Below, in pieces: positions 1 to 4,597 of a stretch of DNA of 5,998 bases; position 1 is the first letter of the stretch, and the number at the start of each line of letters is the position of its first letter. Under the pieces are notes generated by a model, which was not told the origin of the DNA, did no database searches, and was given only the letters and a program-made list of their open reading frames with translations. Source of the stretch: an uncultured Aquimonas sp. (GTDB lineage: Bacteria; Pseudomonadota; Gammaproteobacteria; Xanthomonadales; Xanthomonadaceae); contig CAMLOR010000209.1 in NCBI GenBank assembly GCA_946481615.1, positions 1 to 5,998 on the forward strand, written 5' to 3'. The translations under genes and the position numbers were made by a program.

Positions 1-30
1 GCGCGCCGCTTGCAGGTCCGGGCCGCCTGA
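1..30 (+). CDS. Possible C-terminal end of an upstream gene (partial)
   Basis: The first reading frame from the left edge encodes ARRLQVRAA and stops at a TGA at 28-30. The spacing and strand would suit an upstream plus-strand gene ending 65 bases before the methyltransferase. Nine residues cannot identify a family, and a stop in this position could be chance. The call rests only on frame and position. An alternative is that this stretch is non-coding, or part of a minus-strand gene entering from the left. Confidence 0.25.
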   Translation, partial: ARRLQVRAA

Positions 31-95
31 ACGCCGCTCGGCTCCCGCCGGCGGCGCGGTGCCACTCCGCGGGATCATCCACCCTCGGAACTCCC
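31..95. other. GC-rich spacer before the methyltransferase
   Basis: This spacer contains a perfect 10-bp palindrome (CCGCCGGCGG, 45-54) and a CGCCGC/GCGGCG pair (32-37 with 51-56). Either could form a GC hairpin in RNA downstream of the putative stop at 28-30. No T-run follows, so it is not a convincing intrinsic terminator. I see no clear -35/-10 promoter pair. Upstream of the ATG at 96 the only ribosome-binding element is a weak GGAA at 87-90. Confidence 0.35.
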
Positions 96-752
96 ATGCC
101 GGGCTACACCACCCGCGAGGTCGCGGTCCGCGTTGCGGGCAGCGATTACACGATCCGCGCGCTCGCCGATCTGCACCAGTACTCCGACCCGCACGGCGAT
201 GCCGGCCGGGCCGGCATTTCCTCCGCGACCTGGTGCCTGTTCGGACAGGTCTGGCCGGCCGGCGTGGTGCTGGCCGAAGCGCTCGGCGCGATGGATCTGC
301 AGGGCAAGCGCATTCTCGAGATCGGCTGCGGCCTGGGCCTGTCCAGCCTCGTGATGCAACGCCGGGGCGGCGATGTCACCGCCAGCGACCATCACCCGCT
401 GGCCGAGGCATTCCTGCGCCACAACGCCGAACTCAACGGCCTGCCGGCACCGCGCTACGTCGACCTGCCGTGGCAGTCGAACCAGCCCGAACTCGGCGAT
501 TTCGACCTGATCGTGGGTGCCGACGTGCTCTACGAACGCGGCCACGCCGCCCTCGTGCTGGGCGTGGTCGAGCGCCATGGCAGCGATGCCGGCGAAGTCG
601 TCCTGGCCGATCCCGGCCGCGGCAACGGCGGCGCCTTCGCCACCGGCATGCGCAGCCTGGGCTACGGGCTCACCGAGCTGCGCTGCGCCTTCGCCGAGGG
701 CGAAGCGCCGCCCCATCGCGGGCGGTTGCTGTCCTGGCGGCGCGCGGCCTGA
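96..752 (+). CDS. METTL21/23-like class I SAM-dependent methyltransferase
   Basis: This 218-residue cytoplasmic protein has the Rossmann-like methyltransferase fold of COG3897 (often labelled 'nicotinamide N-methylase-like'), the family that includes protein lysine methyltransferases such as METTL20/21/23. What is seen: a WPAG segment at 53-56 ahead of the fold, motif I ILEIGCGLGLSS at 73-84 (the SAM-binding glycine loop), an acidic D98 in SD(H)H at the end of strand 2 that should hold the SAM ribose, and DLIVGADVLYE at 137-147. The DVLY at 143-146 matches the DxxY post-motif II signature of lysine methyltransferases of this group. Length is normal and the protein looks intact. The ATG at 96 is the first in frame and gives a typical N-terminus, with weak GGAA upstream. 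The yebC gene follows after 42 bases. The substrate cannot be read from the sequence. A protein lysine is the best guess from the DxxY motif, but small-molecule methylation is not excluded. Confidence 0.88.
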   Translation: MPGYTTREVAVRVAGSDYTIRALADLHQYSDPHGDAGRAGISSATWCLFGQVWPAGVVLAEALGAMDLQGKRILEIGCGLGLSSLVMQRRGGDVTASDHHPLAEAFLRHNAELNGLPAPRYVDLPWQSNQPELGDFDLIVGADVLYERGHAALVLGVVERHGSDAGEVVLADPGRGNGGAFATGMRSLGYGLTELRCAFAEGEAPPHRGRLLSWRRAA

Positions 753-794
753 CAAAATACCGCCCCCGTCCGTTCCGCTACACAGGTTGTCCCC

Positions 795-1499
795 ATGGGC
801 AGAGGCCCCAGCATCGAAGGTCGCAAGAACGCCGAGGACGCCAAGCGCGCCAAGGTCTTCACCAAGCTCATCCGCGAGATCACCATCGCCGCGCGCGGCG
901 GCGGCGATCCGTCCACCAACGCGCGGCTGCGCATCGCCATGGACAAGGCGCTCTCCGCCAACATGTCCAAGGACACCATGGAGCGCGCCATCAAGCGCGG
1001 CTCCGGCGCCGAGGGCGGCGACGACATGCAGGAGATCCGCTACGAAGGCTACGGTCCCGGCGGCGTGGCGCTCATCATCGAGGCCATGACCGACAACCCG
1101 GTGCGCACCGTGGCCGAAGTGCGGCACGCGCTCTCCAAGAACGGCGGCAACCTCGGCACCAGCGGCTCGGTGGCGTTCCAGTTCGCGCGCCTGGGCGAAA
1201 TCGTCATCGCCACGCCCGACCAGGCCAGCGAAGACAAGGTCATGGAAGCCGCGCTCGAAGCCGGCGCCGACGACGTGCAGGCAGAAGCCGGCAACAGCAT
1301 CGTGTTGTGCGCGCCGGAGAACTTCGAGGCCGTGAACAAGGCCATGCAGGCCTTCAAGCCGGAAAGCGCGGAGATCGTGATGCGCCCCGGCAACCGCGTC
1401 GCGGTCGACGGCGAAACCGCGGAAACGCTGCAGGATCTGCTCGAGTGGCTGGAAGAACTCGACGACGTGCAGGACGTCTACCACAACGCGGCGATCTGA
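795..1499 (+). CDS. yebC: YebC/PmpR/TACO1 family translation factor / regulator
   Basis: This 234-residue cytoplasmic protein (E. coli YebC is about 246) contains the family landmarks throughout: [11 protein letters not shown] at 19-29, [18 protein letters not shown] at 35-52, [18 protein letters not shown] at 80-97, TDNPVRTV at 99-106, [14 protein letters not shown] at 117-130 and [11 protein letters not shown] at 222-232. The family was first described as DNA-binding regulators (PmpR of Pseudomonas). Mitochondrial TACO1 and recent work on bacterial members point to a role on the ribosome, relieving stalls at proline-rich stretches. The N-terminus is [13 protein letters not shown] instead of MAGHSKWANIKHRK. 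This is a lineage variant and not a wrong start, because the homology runs from the first residues. A weak AGG at 784-786 precedes the ATG. The ruvC-ruvA-ruvB genes that often follow yebC in gammaproteobacteria are absent. The next gene, DUF3592, starts 7 bases after the stop and may be co-transcribed. Confidence 0.96.
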   Translation: MGRGPSIEGRKNAEDAKRAKVFTKLIREITIAARGGGDPSTNARLRIAMDKALSANMSKDTMERAIKRGSGAEGGDDMQEIRYEGYGPGGVALIIEAMTDNPVRTVAEVRHALSKNGGNLGTSGSVAFQFARLGEIVIATPDQASEDKVMEAALEAGADDVQAEAGNSIVLCAPENFEAVNKAMQAFKPESAEIVMRPGNRVAVDGETAETLQDLLEWLEELDDVQDVYHNAAI

Positions 1500-1506
1500 A
1501 ACCCCG

Positions 1507-1962
1507 ATGCCGGCGCCGCCCTTGCTGACGCTGGCGGCAGGCGTCGTCTGCACCGGCGCCGGTCTCGTGTTCTTCGGCGAGTGGCTGCGTACCCTGCAAC
1601 GGGCGCGGGCCAGCCGGCAATGGCCGATGGCCTGGGGCGTGGTCGAGGTTTCCCTGTTGGAGCGCGAGGTGGACGACGGCGACGAGTACTGGCGGCCGCG
1701 CATCGTGTATCGCTATCGCGCCAACGGACGCGAACTCCGCGGCGACTGCATCGCCCCGGGCGCCGAGGAACCCTACTCCGGGCGCCGGTTCGCGCAGGGC
1801 TTCCTCGACCGCTATCCGGTCGGGAAATCCGTCGTAGTGCGCTACGACCCGCTGCTGCCGGAGCGCTCGCTGCTGCAACCCGGGCTGCGCTGGCAGACCT
1901 TCGTGCCGCTCGCATCCGCCGCGGCGCTTTTACTGTTCGGCGGATCGATACTGCTTCACTGA
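1507..1962 (+). CDS. DUF3592 domain-containing two-helix membrane protein
   Basis: This 151-residue protein is of unknown function. A hydrophobic helix at about 5-25 and a second at about 132-149 flank a soluble domain of about 100 residues. The domain has the DUF3592 pattern: W39/W43-G44 at its start, RPRIVYRYRANGRELRG at 63-79, YPVGKSVVVRYDP at 103-115 (the YP-G-x-V-x-V-x-YDP signature) and PERSLLQPG at 118-126. By topology the central domain lies on one face of the inner membrane. I infer the periplasmic side, though the Arg-rich stretch after helix 1 (R28-R37) leaves orientation open. The ATG at 1507 lies 7 bases after the yebC stop with no clear Shine-Dalgarno, so translation may be coupled to yebC. 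The stop overlaps the convergent DUF2721 gene by 7 bases. The domain assignment is from pattern recognition, and no biochemical role is known to me. Confidence 0.85.
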   Translation: MPAPPLLTLAAGVVCTGAGLVFFGEWLRTLQRARASRQWPMAWGVVEVSLLEREVDDGDEYWRPRIVYRYRANGRELRGDCIAPGAEEPYSGRRFAQGFLDRYPVGKSVVVRYDPLLPERSLLQPGLRWQTFVPLASAAALLLFGGSILLH

Positions 1963-2417
1963 CCTCGGCGTACGCGCTCGTCGAGTTCGCGATCGAGCAT
2001 CGTCATCGCCAGGCGCACTTCGCGCCCCAGGCAGACCGAGGCGCCGAACAGCAGCAGCGAACCGCAGATGGCCAGACTCACCGGCAGCCAATCGAGCCGG
2101 TAACCGGCGAAGGTGTTGATGGCAATCGCAAGGCTCGTCGCCACGAAGGCCGTCATCGCCGCGTACAGCATGCGCAGCGCCAGCAACACCAGCGCCGAGC
2201 GCTGGCGATGCACGGCCACCTGCCGCGCGAAAGCGGCCTCGTCGCTCTTCTGCTCCTGCCGCGCGAGATCCTCGCGCATCCGGTCCACCACCCGCGCCAG
2301 CCGCATGTTCGCCGCGCCGAGCATCGCACCAGTCGCAGTCAGGAAGAACGCCGGCGTGATCATCGCCGTCAGGACGGAGTGGTGCGTGGGGTCTGCGAGA
2401 GATTGCATGGCGCCCAT
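1956..2417 (-). CDS. DUF2721 family three-helix membrane protein
   Basis: This 153-residue inner-membrane protein is of unknown function. Predicted helices lie at about 15-37, 75-99 and 111-131. Between helices 1 and 2 is the family's conserved stretch, MITPAFFLTATGAM at 19-32 followed by NMRLARVVDRMRE at 37-49, then a charged helix up to the second membrane segment. These match the DUF2721 pattern (a TPA motif in helix 1, then N-RL-R--DR-R). The C-terminus ends in a charged tail, LDRELDERVRRGQ. The frame stays open upstream to 2717, but that part is the antisense shadow of the exporter gene, so the ATG at 2417 is preferred. A second ATG at 2408 (residue 4) is equally possible, and neither has a strong Shine-Dalgarno. 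It lies 71 bases downstream of the EamA stop on the same strand and converges on DUF3592 with a 7-base overlap at 1956-1962. Confidence 0.86.
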   Translation of the reverse strand: MGAMQSLADPTHHSVLTAMITPAFFLTATGAMLGAANMRLARVVDRMREDLARQEQKSDEAAFARQVAVHRQRSALVLLALRMLYAAMTAFVATSLAIAINTFAGYRLDWLPVSLAICGSLLLFGASVCLGREVRLAMTMLDRELDERVRRGQ

Positions 2418-2448
2418 GGTACCCGCAGGCGCGCTTGCCGATGCGCCT

Positions 2449-2471
2449 GGCGCGCTCCGGAAGAGCGCGCC
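2449..2471. repeat. Perfect 8-bp inverted repeat (hairpin) between the EamA and DUF2721 genes
   Basis: GGCGCGCT at 2449-2456 and AGCGCGCC at 2464-2471 pair perfectly around a 7-nt loop (CCGGAAG). The hairpin lies 18-40 bases after the EamA stop on the minus strand and 32 bases before the DUF2721 start. No T-tract follows on either strand, so it is not a classical intrinsic terminator. It could attenuate or stabilise an EamA-DUF2721 transcript. Confidence 0.5.
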
Positions 2472-2488
2472 CCGCGAAGCGGCATCGC

Positions 2489-3385
2489 CTACTTGCGCTG
2501 CGACATCATCACGCTGCCCACGATCAGCACGCCCGCCACGGCCATCGGCAGCGTCAGCGGCTCGCCCAGCAGCCACCAGGCCCACAGCACGCCGAACAGC
2601 GGCACCATGTAGGTGACGGTGACGGCGCGCGCGGCGCCGACGCGCTTGATGAGGCGGTAGTACATGACGAAGGCGATGCCGGTGCACAGCGCGCCGAGCA
2701 GGCCCACGGCCGCCCACGAGCGCAGCGGGATCTCGACCGTCGGCCAGTTAGCGAGCGCGAACGGCAGCGTCAGCAGCGCCGCGCTGGACAGCGTCGCCGC
2801 CGCCACCGCCGCCGGCGGCAGGCCGACGAGATACTTGCGCACGAGGTTGGCGCCGATGCCGTAAAGGAACGCCGCCGCCGTGCCCGCGGCCACCGCCGCG
2901 CCGATGCTCGCGCCCGCGGTCTTGCTGCCGGCCAGCACCACCACGCCCATGAAGCCCGCGGCCAGCGCCACGCCGCGGCGCGCGCTGATCTTCTCGCCGA
3001 AGAACACCACCGCCACGAGCGCGGTGAACAGCACGGCCAGCGCGTTGCAGATCGCGCCCACGCCGGCCGGCGCGCGCTGCGCGGCCCAGGCGAACAGCAC
3101 GAAGGGAATCGCGGAGTTGATCGCGCCGATCAGCGCCAGCAACGGCCACTTGCGCGCCGGAAACAGCGCGCGCTCGCGCCACAGGAACGGCAGCAGCACC
3201 GCCGCGCCCAGCGCCAGGCGGATCTCCACCAGCGCGAACGGCCCGAAATCCGGCGCCGCGACGCGCATGAATAAAAAAGACGCGCCCCAGATCGCGGCCA
3301 GCACGGTGAGCTCGAGGGGGGTGAGCCAGGCGCGCGTGGCGATGGGTGCGTCAAGCGGGGTTGCGATGGCAGCAGGCGTGCTCAT
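2489..3385 (-). CDS. EamA-family (DMT superfamily) metabolite exporter
   Basis: This 298-residue inner-membrane transporter has ten predicted helices and two tandem EamA repeats of about 130 residues (roughly 27-158 and 165-296). Repeat 1 opens with the family signature IWGASFLFMRVAAPDFGPF at 33-51 followed by a conserved IRL. It closes with ALVAVVFFGEKIS at about 122-134. Repeat 2 ends with VPLFGVLWAWWLLGE, the matching 'GE' at the end of helix 9. Family members export amino acids, nucleosides or other small metabolites by proton or solute exchange. The substrate cannot be read from sequence. The frame extends upstream to an ATG at 3466, but MSTPAAIA from the ATG at 3385 is preferred because the extra 27 residues are charged, unlike the family, and would consume the intergenic region shared with the divergent LysR gene. 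No clear Shine-Dalgarno is visible. An A-rich run at 3272-3278 stands out in an otherwise GC-rich gene. The LysR gene opposite is the likely regulator. Confidence 0.94.
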   Translation of the reverse strand: MSTPAAIATPLDAPIATRAWLTPLELTVLAAIWGASFLFMRVAAPDFGPFALVEIRLALGAAVLLPFLWRERALFPARKWPLLALIGAINSAIPFVLFAWAAQRAPAGVGAICNALAVLFTALVAVVFFGEKISARRGVALAAGFMGVVVLAGSKTAGASIGAAVAAGTAAAFLYGIGANLVRKYLVGLPPAAVAAATLSSAALLTLPFALANWPTVEIPLRSWAAVGLLGALCTGIAFVMYYRLIKRVGAARAVTVTYMVPLFGVLWAWWLLGEPLTLPMAVAGVLIVGSVMMSQRK

Positions 3386-3386
3386 G

Positions 3387-3403
3387 ACGAAAGCCCGATT
3401 CGT
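3387..3403. promoter_or_regulatory. Inverted repeat ACGAA-N7-TTCGT just upstream of the EamA start
   Basis: ACGAA at 3387-3391 and TTCGT at 3399-3403 form a perfect 5-bp dyad with a 7-nt spacer, one base upstream of the exporter ATG. It would sit in the 5' leader or at the transcription start, where a bound protein or an RNA fold could block expression. It is a short dyad and could be chance. Confidence 0.3.
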
Positions 3404-3414
3404 GTCTGACCGCC

Positions 3415-3442
3415 ATTTTCCGCTTGCGGCCGCGACCCACAA
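3415..3442 (-). promoter_or_regulatory. Candidate sigma-70 promoter for the EamA exporter
   Basis: On the minus strand TTGTGG (3442-3437) is followed after 16 nt by GAAAAT (3420-3415). The matches to TTGACA and TATAAT are three and four of six. Transcription would begin near 3408, about 23 bases before the ATG at 3385. The region is more AT-rich than the flanking genes, which supports a promoter, but the hexamers are weak. Confidence 0.28.
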
Positions 3443-3445
3443 GCG
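3421..3445. promoter_or_regulatory. Inverted repeat CGCTTG-N13-CAAGCG, candidate LysR operator
   Basis: CGCTTG at 3421-3426 and CAAGCG at 3440-3445 form a perfect 6-bp interrupted dyad near the centre of the divergent LysR-EamA intergenic region. It overlaps both candidate promoters. The location suits a LysR-type regulator acting on both genes, but the spacing is wider than the usual T-N11-A LysR box, so the assignment is tentative. The half-site with its flank (TTYCGCTTGMGGC) recurs as a direct repeat 52 bases downstream. Confidence 0.38.
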
Positions 3446-3453
3446 CGTACTTT
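3424..3453 (+). promoter_or_regulatory. Candidate sigma-70 promoter for the LysR gene
   Basis: TTGCGG at 3424-3429 is followed after 18 nt by TACTTT at 3448-3453, each matching three of six consensus bases. The predicted start near 3460 gives a leader of about 26 bases to the ATG at 3487. It overlaps the candidate exporter promoter on the other strand, a face-to-face arrangement common for LysR regulators that repress themselves. The match is weak. Confidence 0.25.
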
Positions 3454-3477
3454 CGAATCCAGGCACAAATTTCGCTT

Positions 3478-3481
3478 GAGG
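3478..3481 (+). promoter_or_regulatory. Ribosome binding site fixing the LysR start
   Basis: GAGG lies five bases before the ATG at 3487. It supports that start over the upstream in-frame ATG at 3424, whose extra 21 residues do not resemble the family. Confidence 0.6.
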
Positions 3482-3486
3482 CTCGC

Positions 3487-4383
3487 ATGGCCCTGCGCTC
3501 GGACTGGCTGCCGGCCGTGGCGGCGTTCGAATCGGCCGCCCGCCACCAGAATTTCGCGCACGCCGCGGAAGAATTGCACCTCACCGCCAGCGCGGTGAGC
3601 CATCACGTGCGCAAGCTCGAGGCGCGCCTGGGCGTGGTGCTGTTCCAGCGCCACGCGCGCGGCGTCTCGCTCACGGCCGAAGGGCGGCAACTGGCCGATG
3701 CCGCCGGCAACGCGCTCTCCGACATGGAATCGGTGCTGCGCGGCCTGCGTGCCGGCAAGGACGATGCGCAACGCGTGCGCATCACCACCCTGCACTCGCT
3801 GGCGCACAACTGGCTGATCCCGCGGCTGCCCAAATTCGCCGCGCTGCATCCGCGCGTGCGCCTGGTGTTCGACACCGAGATCGTGCTGGCGCGCTTCGAC
3901 GACGGCGGCCCGGACCTCGGCATCCGCCACGGCCCCGGACATTGGCCCGGGCTGAGCGCGACGCGCCTGATGGGCGATGCGATGTTCCCGGTGGCCGCGC
4001 CCACCTTTGCACCGGCGCGCGAAGCCAAGACCGCCGAAGACGTCGCGCGCCTGCCGCTGATCGCCGACCTCGGCCGCCAGGGCTGGCCCGACTGGCTGCG
4101 CCTGGCCGGCGTGCACGGCGTGCCGCTCGACGAACGCCACGTCTTCACCGACTCCACCGACGCGCTGCGCGCCGCCGCCAGCGGCCTGGGCGTGGCACTG
4201 GCGCGCGAGAAGATCGTCGCGCCCTTCATTGCGAACGGACTGCTGCGCGCCTTGCCCGGCCCCGTGATGCCGGCGCGCTGGAGCTATTACGTCGTGCACC
4301 CCGCGCACCGCCGACTGCGGCCGCCGGCGCGCGCCTTCGTCAACTGGGTATTGGACGAAGCGCGCGAGGAAATCGCGGGCTGA
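3487..4383 (+). CDS. LysR-family transcriptional regulator, GcvA-like
   Basis: This 298-residue cytoplasmic DNA-binding protein is of normal LysR length. The N-terminal winged helix-turn-helix covers about 8-66: LPAVAAFESAARHQNF at 8-23, then AAEELHLTASAVSHHVRKLE at 26-45 (the helix-turn-helix), LGVVLFQR at 48-55 and the LTAEG at 62-66 that closes the LysR HTH signature. A linker helix leads to the effector-binding domain from about 96 to the end. This begins RITTLHSLAHNWLIPRLPKF, and its 'DDGGPDLGIRHGPGHWPGL' stretch is typical of the GcvA/AmpR branch. The start at 3487 has a GAGG site and gives the canonical N-terminus. It is divergent from the EamA exporter across 101 bp, so it most likely controls that gene, and possibly itself, in response to the exported compound or a relative. 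The effector cannot be deduced. The GcvA resemblance is to the branch and does not imply control of glycine cleavage. Confidence 0.95.
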   Translation: MALRSDWLPAVAAFESAARHQNFAHAAEELHLTASAVSHHVRKLEARLGVVLFQRHARGVSLTAEGRQLADAAGNALSDMESVLRGLRAGKDDAQRVRITTLHSLAHNWLIPRLPKFAALHPRVRLVFDTEIVLARFDDGGPDLGIRHGPGHWPGLSATRLMGDAMFPVAAPTFAPAREAKTAEDVARLPLIADLGRQGWPDWLRLAGVHGVPLDERHVFTDSTDALRAAASGLGVALAREKIVAPFIANGLLRALPGPVMPARWSYYVVHPAHRRLRPPARAFVNWVLDEAREEIAG

Positions 4384-4393
4384 AACGACGGCT

Positions 4394-4475
4394 CGTCGTC
4401 CCCCGAAGGCGAGGACCCAGCGACGTGCTCTTCGCGAACCCAAATCGCTGGATTCCCGCGTGCGCGGGAGTGACG
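4394..4475. repeat. Paired stem-loop palindromic repeat (REP/BIME-like or miniature element)
   Basis: Two arms, 4394-4423 and 4445-4475, are imperfect inverted copies of each other around a 21-nt centre. The inner seven bases, CCAGCGA (4417-4423) and TCGCTGG (4445-4451), pair perfectly. Each arm also folds on itself. The right arm has ATTCCCGC/GCGGGAGT (4452-4459 with 4464-4471) around a GTGC loop, with one G-U pair. The left arm has a degraded version, GTCC/GGAC (4398-4401 with 4413-4416). From memory, repeats of the form 'ATTCCCGCG..CGCGGGAATGACG' paired with 'CCAGCGA' are dispersed in many copies in proteobacterial genomes. The element starts 11 bases after the LysR stop, so it can also act as a transcript-end hairpin. 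A further GGGAAT at 4475-4480 could pair with ATTCCC at 4452-4457 as an alternative fold. Confidence 0.75.
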
Positions 4476-4507
4476 GGAATCAGTCCGCGCGGGCACAAGC
4501 TCCGCCA

Positions 4508-4537
4508 TCGACGCCCGTAGCACCGGACCGCTATCAT
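4508..4537 (+). promoter_or_regulatory. Candidate sigma-70 promoter for the GlcG/HbpS lipoprotein
   Basis: TCGACG at 4508-4513 (four of six to TTGACA) is followed after 18 nt by TATCAT at 4532-4537 (five of six to TATAAT). The predicted start near 4544 gives a leader of about 54 bases to the ATG at 4598. This is the best promoter-like pair I see in the window and fits a gene transcribed separately from lysR. Confidence 0.42.
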
Positions 4538-4541
4538 CCGG
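4523..4541. promoter_or_regulatory. Inverted repeat CCGGA-N9-TCCGG over the candidate -10
   Basis: CCGGA at 4523-4527 and TCCGG at 4537-4541 form a perfect 5-bp dyad whose 9-nt centre includes most of the TATCAT box. A repressor bound here would block the promoter. A five-base dyad in GC-rich DNA can occur by chance. Confidence 0.3.
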
Positions 4542-4582
4542 CCAGGGGCACGCTGCGTTCGGCATCGGGATCGGAACCTCGG

Positions 4583-4587
4583 GGAGG
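4583..4587 (+). promoter_or_regulatory. Strong Shine-Dalgarno site for the lipoprotein
   Basis: GGAGG within GGGGAGGG (4581-4588) sits ten bases before the ATG at 4598. It is the strongest ribosome-binding element in the window and fixes the start that yields a complete lipoprotein signal peptide. Confidence 0.65.
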
Positions 4588-4597
4588 GTTCGGGGCC

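Noticed and set aside
726..782. A dedicated promoter for yebC in the gap after the methyltransferase
   Set aside because: TTGCTG (726-731) and CAAAAT (753-758) are 21 nt apart, and CTGACA (749-754) has no suitable -10 at 16-18 nt. I could not defend a promoter call, though an internal start is possible.
59..1528. A plus-strand 489-codon open frame over the methyltransferase and yebC
   Set aside because: Its translation is dominated by Arg, Ala, Gly and Pro with no domain pattern, and it runs across two genes with clear family motifs in other frames. It is a GC-driven shadow.
75..1703. A minus-strand 542-codon open frame antisense to the first three genes
   Set aside because: It spans three unrelated real genes and an intergenic gap. 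It has His/Ala/Gly-rich composition and no recognisable motif.
1581..2612. A plus-strand 343-codon open frame over the DUF3592 and DUF2721 region
   Set aside because: It is a low-complexity Arg/His/Gln-rich translation crossing the ends of two convergent real genes, with no family signal.
2418..2717. N-terminal extension of the DUF2721 protein by 100 residues
   Set aside because: The extra residues are the antisense of the exporter's 3' part and are Arg/Gly-rich. The family's normal N-terminus starts near the ATG at 2417.
3386..3466. N-terminal extension of the EamA exporter from the ATG at 3466
   Set aside because: The 27 extra residues are charged and unlike the family. They would place coding sequence over the AT-richer divergent promoter region.
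3452..3472. A LysR T-N11-A box formed by TTCGAA and AAATTT
   Set aside because: A T-N11-A spacing can be found (3453 and 3465), but the flanks are not complementary, so there is no dyad supporting it.
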